Positions 5,948 through 6,074 of a stretch of DNA of 6,074 nt are shown in pieces. The stretch spans positions 28,968 through 35,041 of the forward strand of contig JABUUT010000006.1 in the NCBI GenBank assembly GCA_021443045.1, written 5' to 3'. The notes beneath the pieces were generated by a model. The model did not search any database, was not told the DNA's origin, and worked only from the letters and a program-made list of their open reading frames with translations. Position numbers and translations under genes: made by a program. This stretch comes from Fibrobacteraceae bacterium. Its GTDB lineage: Bacteria > Fibrobacterota > Fibrobacteria > Fibrobacterales > Fibrobacteraceae. Numbering within the stretch: the first letter of the stretch is position 1; each line of letters starts with the position of its first letter.

Positions 5948-6074
5948 TAATTAGGACTACCTGCAAAATCATGTGTCTGCTGAAACGAGGTTGTCTGCAG
6001 TTGGCTATCAGCGGAGTCATCCTGGAGCCGTTAGGTGATAGGATCCATAGAAAATCATTCCTTAAGTCTAACCT
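5948..6074. other. Unassigned right-hand end
   Basis: No gene can be called with confidence. On the + strand a frame is open from the ATG at 5971 to the window edge (34 codons, beginning MCLLKRG and containing EPLGDRIHRKSF), but AGGA at 5953-5956 is 14 nt away, too far for a normal ribosome binding site. On the - strand a frame is open from the edge to a TAA at 5934-5936 (46 codons), which would be the 3' end of a convergent gene overlapping the HELSH gene by 14 nt. Open runs this short are common by chance. A weak inverted repeat pairs CTATCA (6005-6010) with TGATAG (6036-6041), with an inner CGG/CCG. I saw no match to tRNA, tmRNA, RNase P RNA or a riboswitch I know. Confidence 0.3.

Noticed and set aside
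5948..6074. A tmRNA, RNase P RNA or riboswitch at the right end.
   Set aside because: None of the conserved cores I know for these RNAs is visible, and the only pairing is weak.

Overview
All recognisable genes in this window lie on the + strand. The set suggests a diderm (Gram-negative) bacterium outside the Proteobacteria. A LolC/E-type permease and a LolD ATPase imply an outer membrane with sorted lipoproteins. The Hsp100 unloppase-type gene here is ClpC (with a UvrB/C-like middle segment), not the ClpA usual in Proteobacteria. Base composition is moderate, about half G+C by eye. The adenylate kinase has a short LID and a lysine/alanine-rich tail. Fibrobacterota (Fibrobacter-like) is my best guess, but it is inference from gene style and not a database match.

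Layout: (1) 1-1233, a LolC/E-family permease whose first few codons lie left of the window. (2) 1226-1963, the LolD ATPase, overlapping the permease by 8 nt. (3) 1987-4530, a full-length ClpC, starting 23 nt after lolD with a good ribosome binding site. (4) A 49-nt AT-rich gap, then adenylate kinase at 4580-5242. (5) 5243-5323, a small hairpin followed by a clear intrinsic terminator. (6) 5324-5947, a small membrane protein with a HELSH zinc-binding motif, starting only 11 nt after the terminator's T-run and without a Shine-Dalgarno sequence. (7) 5948-6074, an unassigned end, open in one + and one - strand frame.

How they fit together: LolC/E and LolD should form the inner-membrane ABC machine that pulls outer-membrane lipoproteins out of the inner membrane and hands them to the carrier LolA. 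ClpC is a cytosolic unfoldase that feeds ClpP, and its close spacing suggests co-transcription with the Lol genes. Adk balances AMP, ADP and ATP. Its skewed codon choice suggests high expression, perhaps from its own promoter, and the unit ends at the terminator. The HELSH protein is a separate transcription problem, because its promoter would have to overlap the terminator.

Most of the window is conserved housekeeping. The points that stand out are the lysine/alanine tail on Adk, the methionine-rich loop at the LolA-contact position of the permease, the uncharacterised HELSH membrane protein with its leaderless-looking start, the LolD start ambiguity, and the unexplained right-hand end. I see no mobile element, CRISPR array, tRNA or rRNA.
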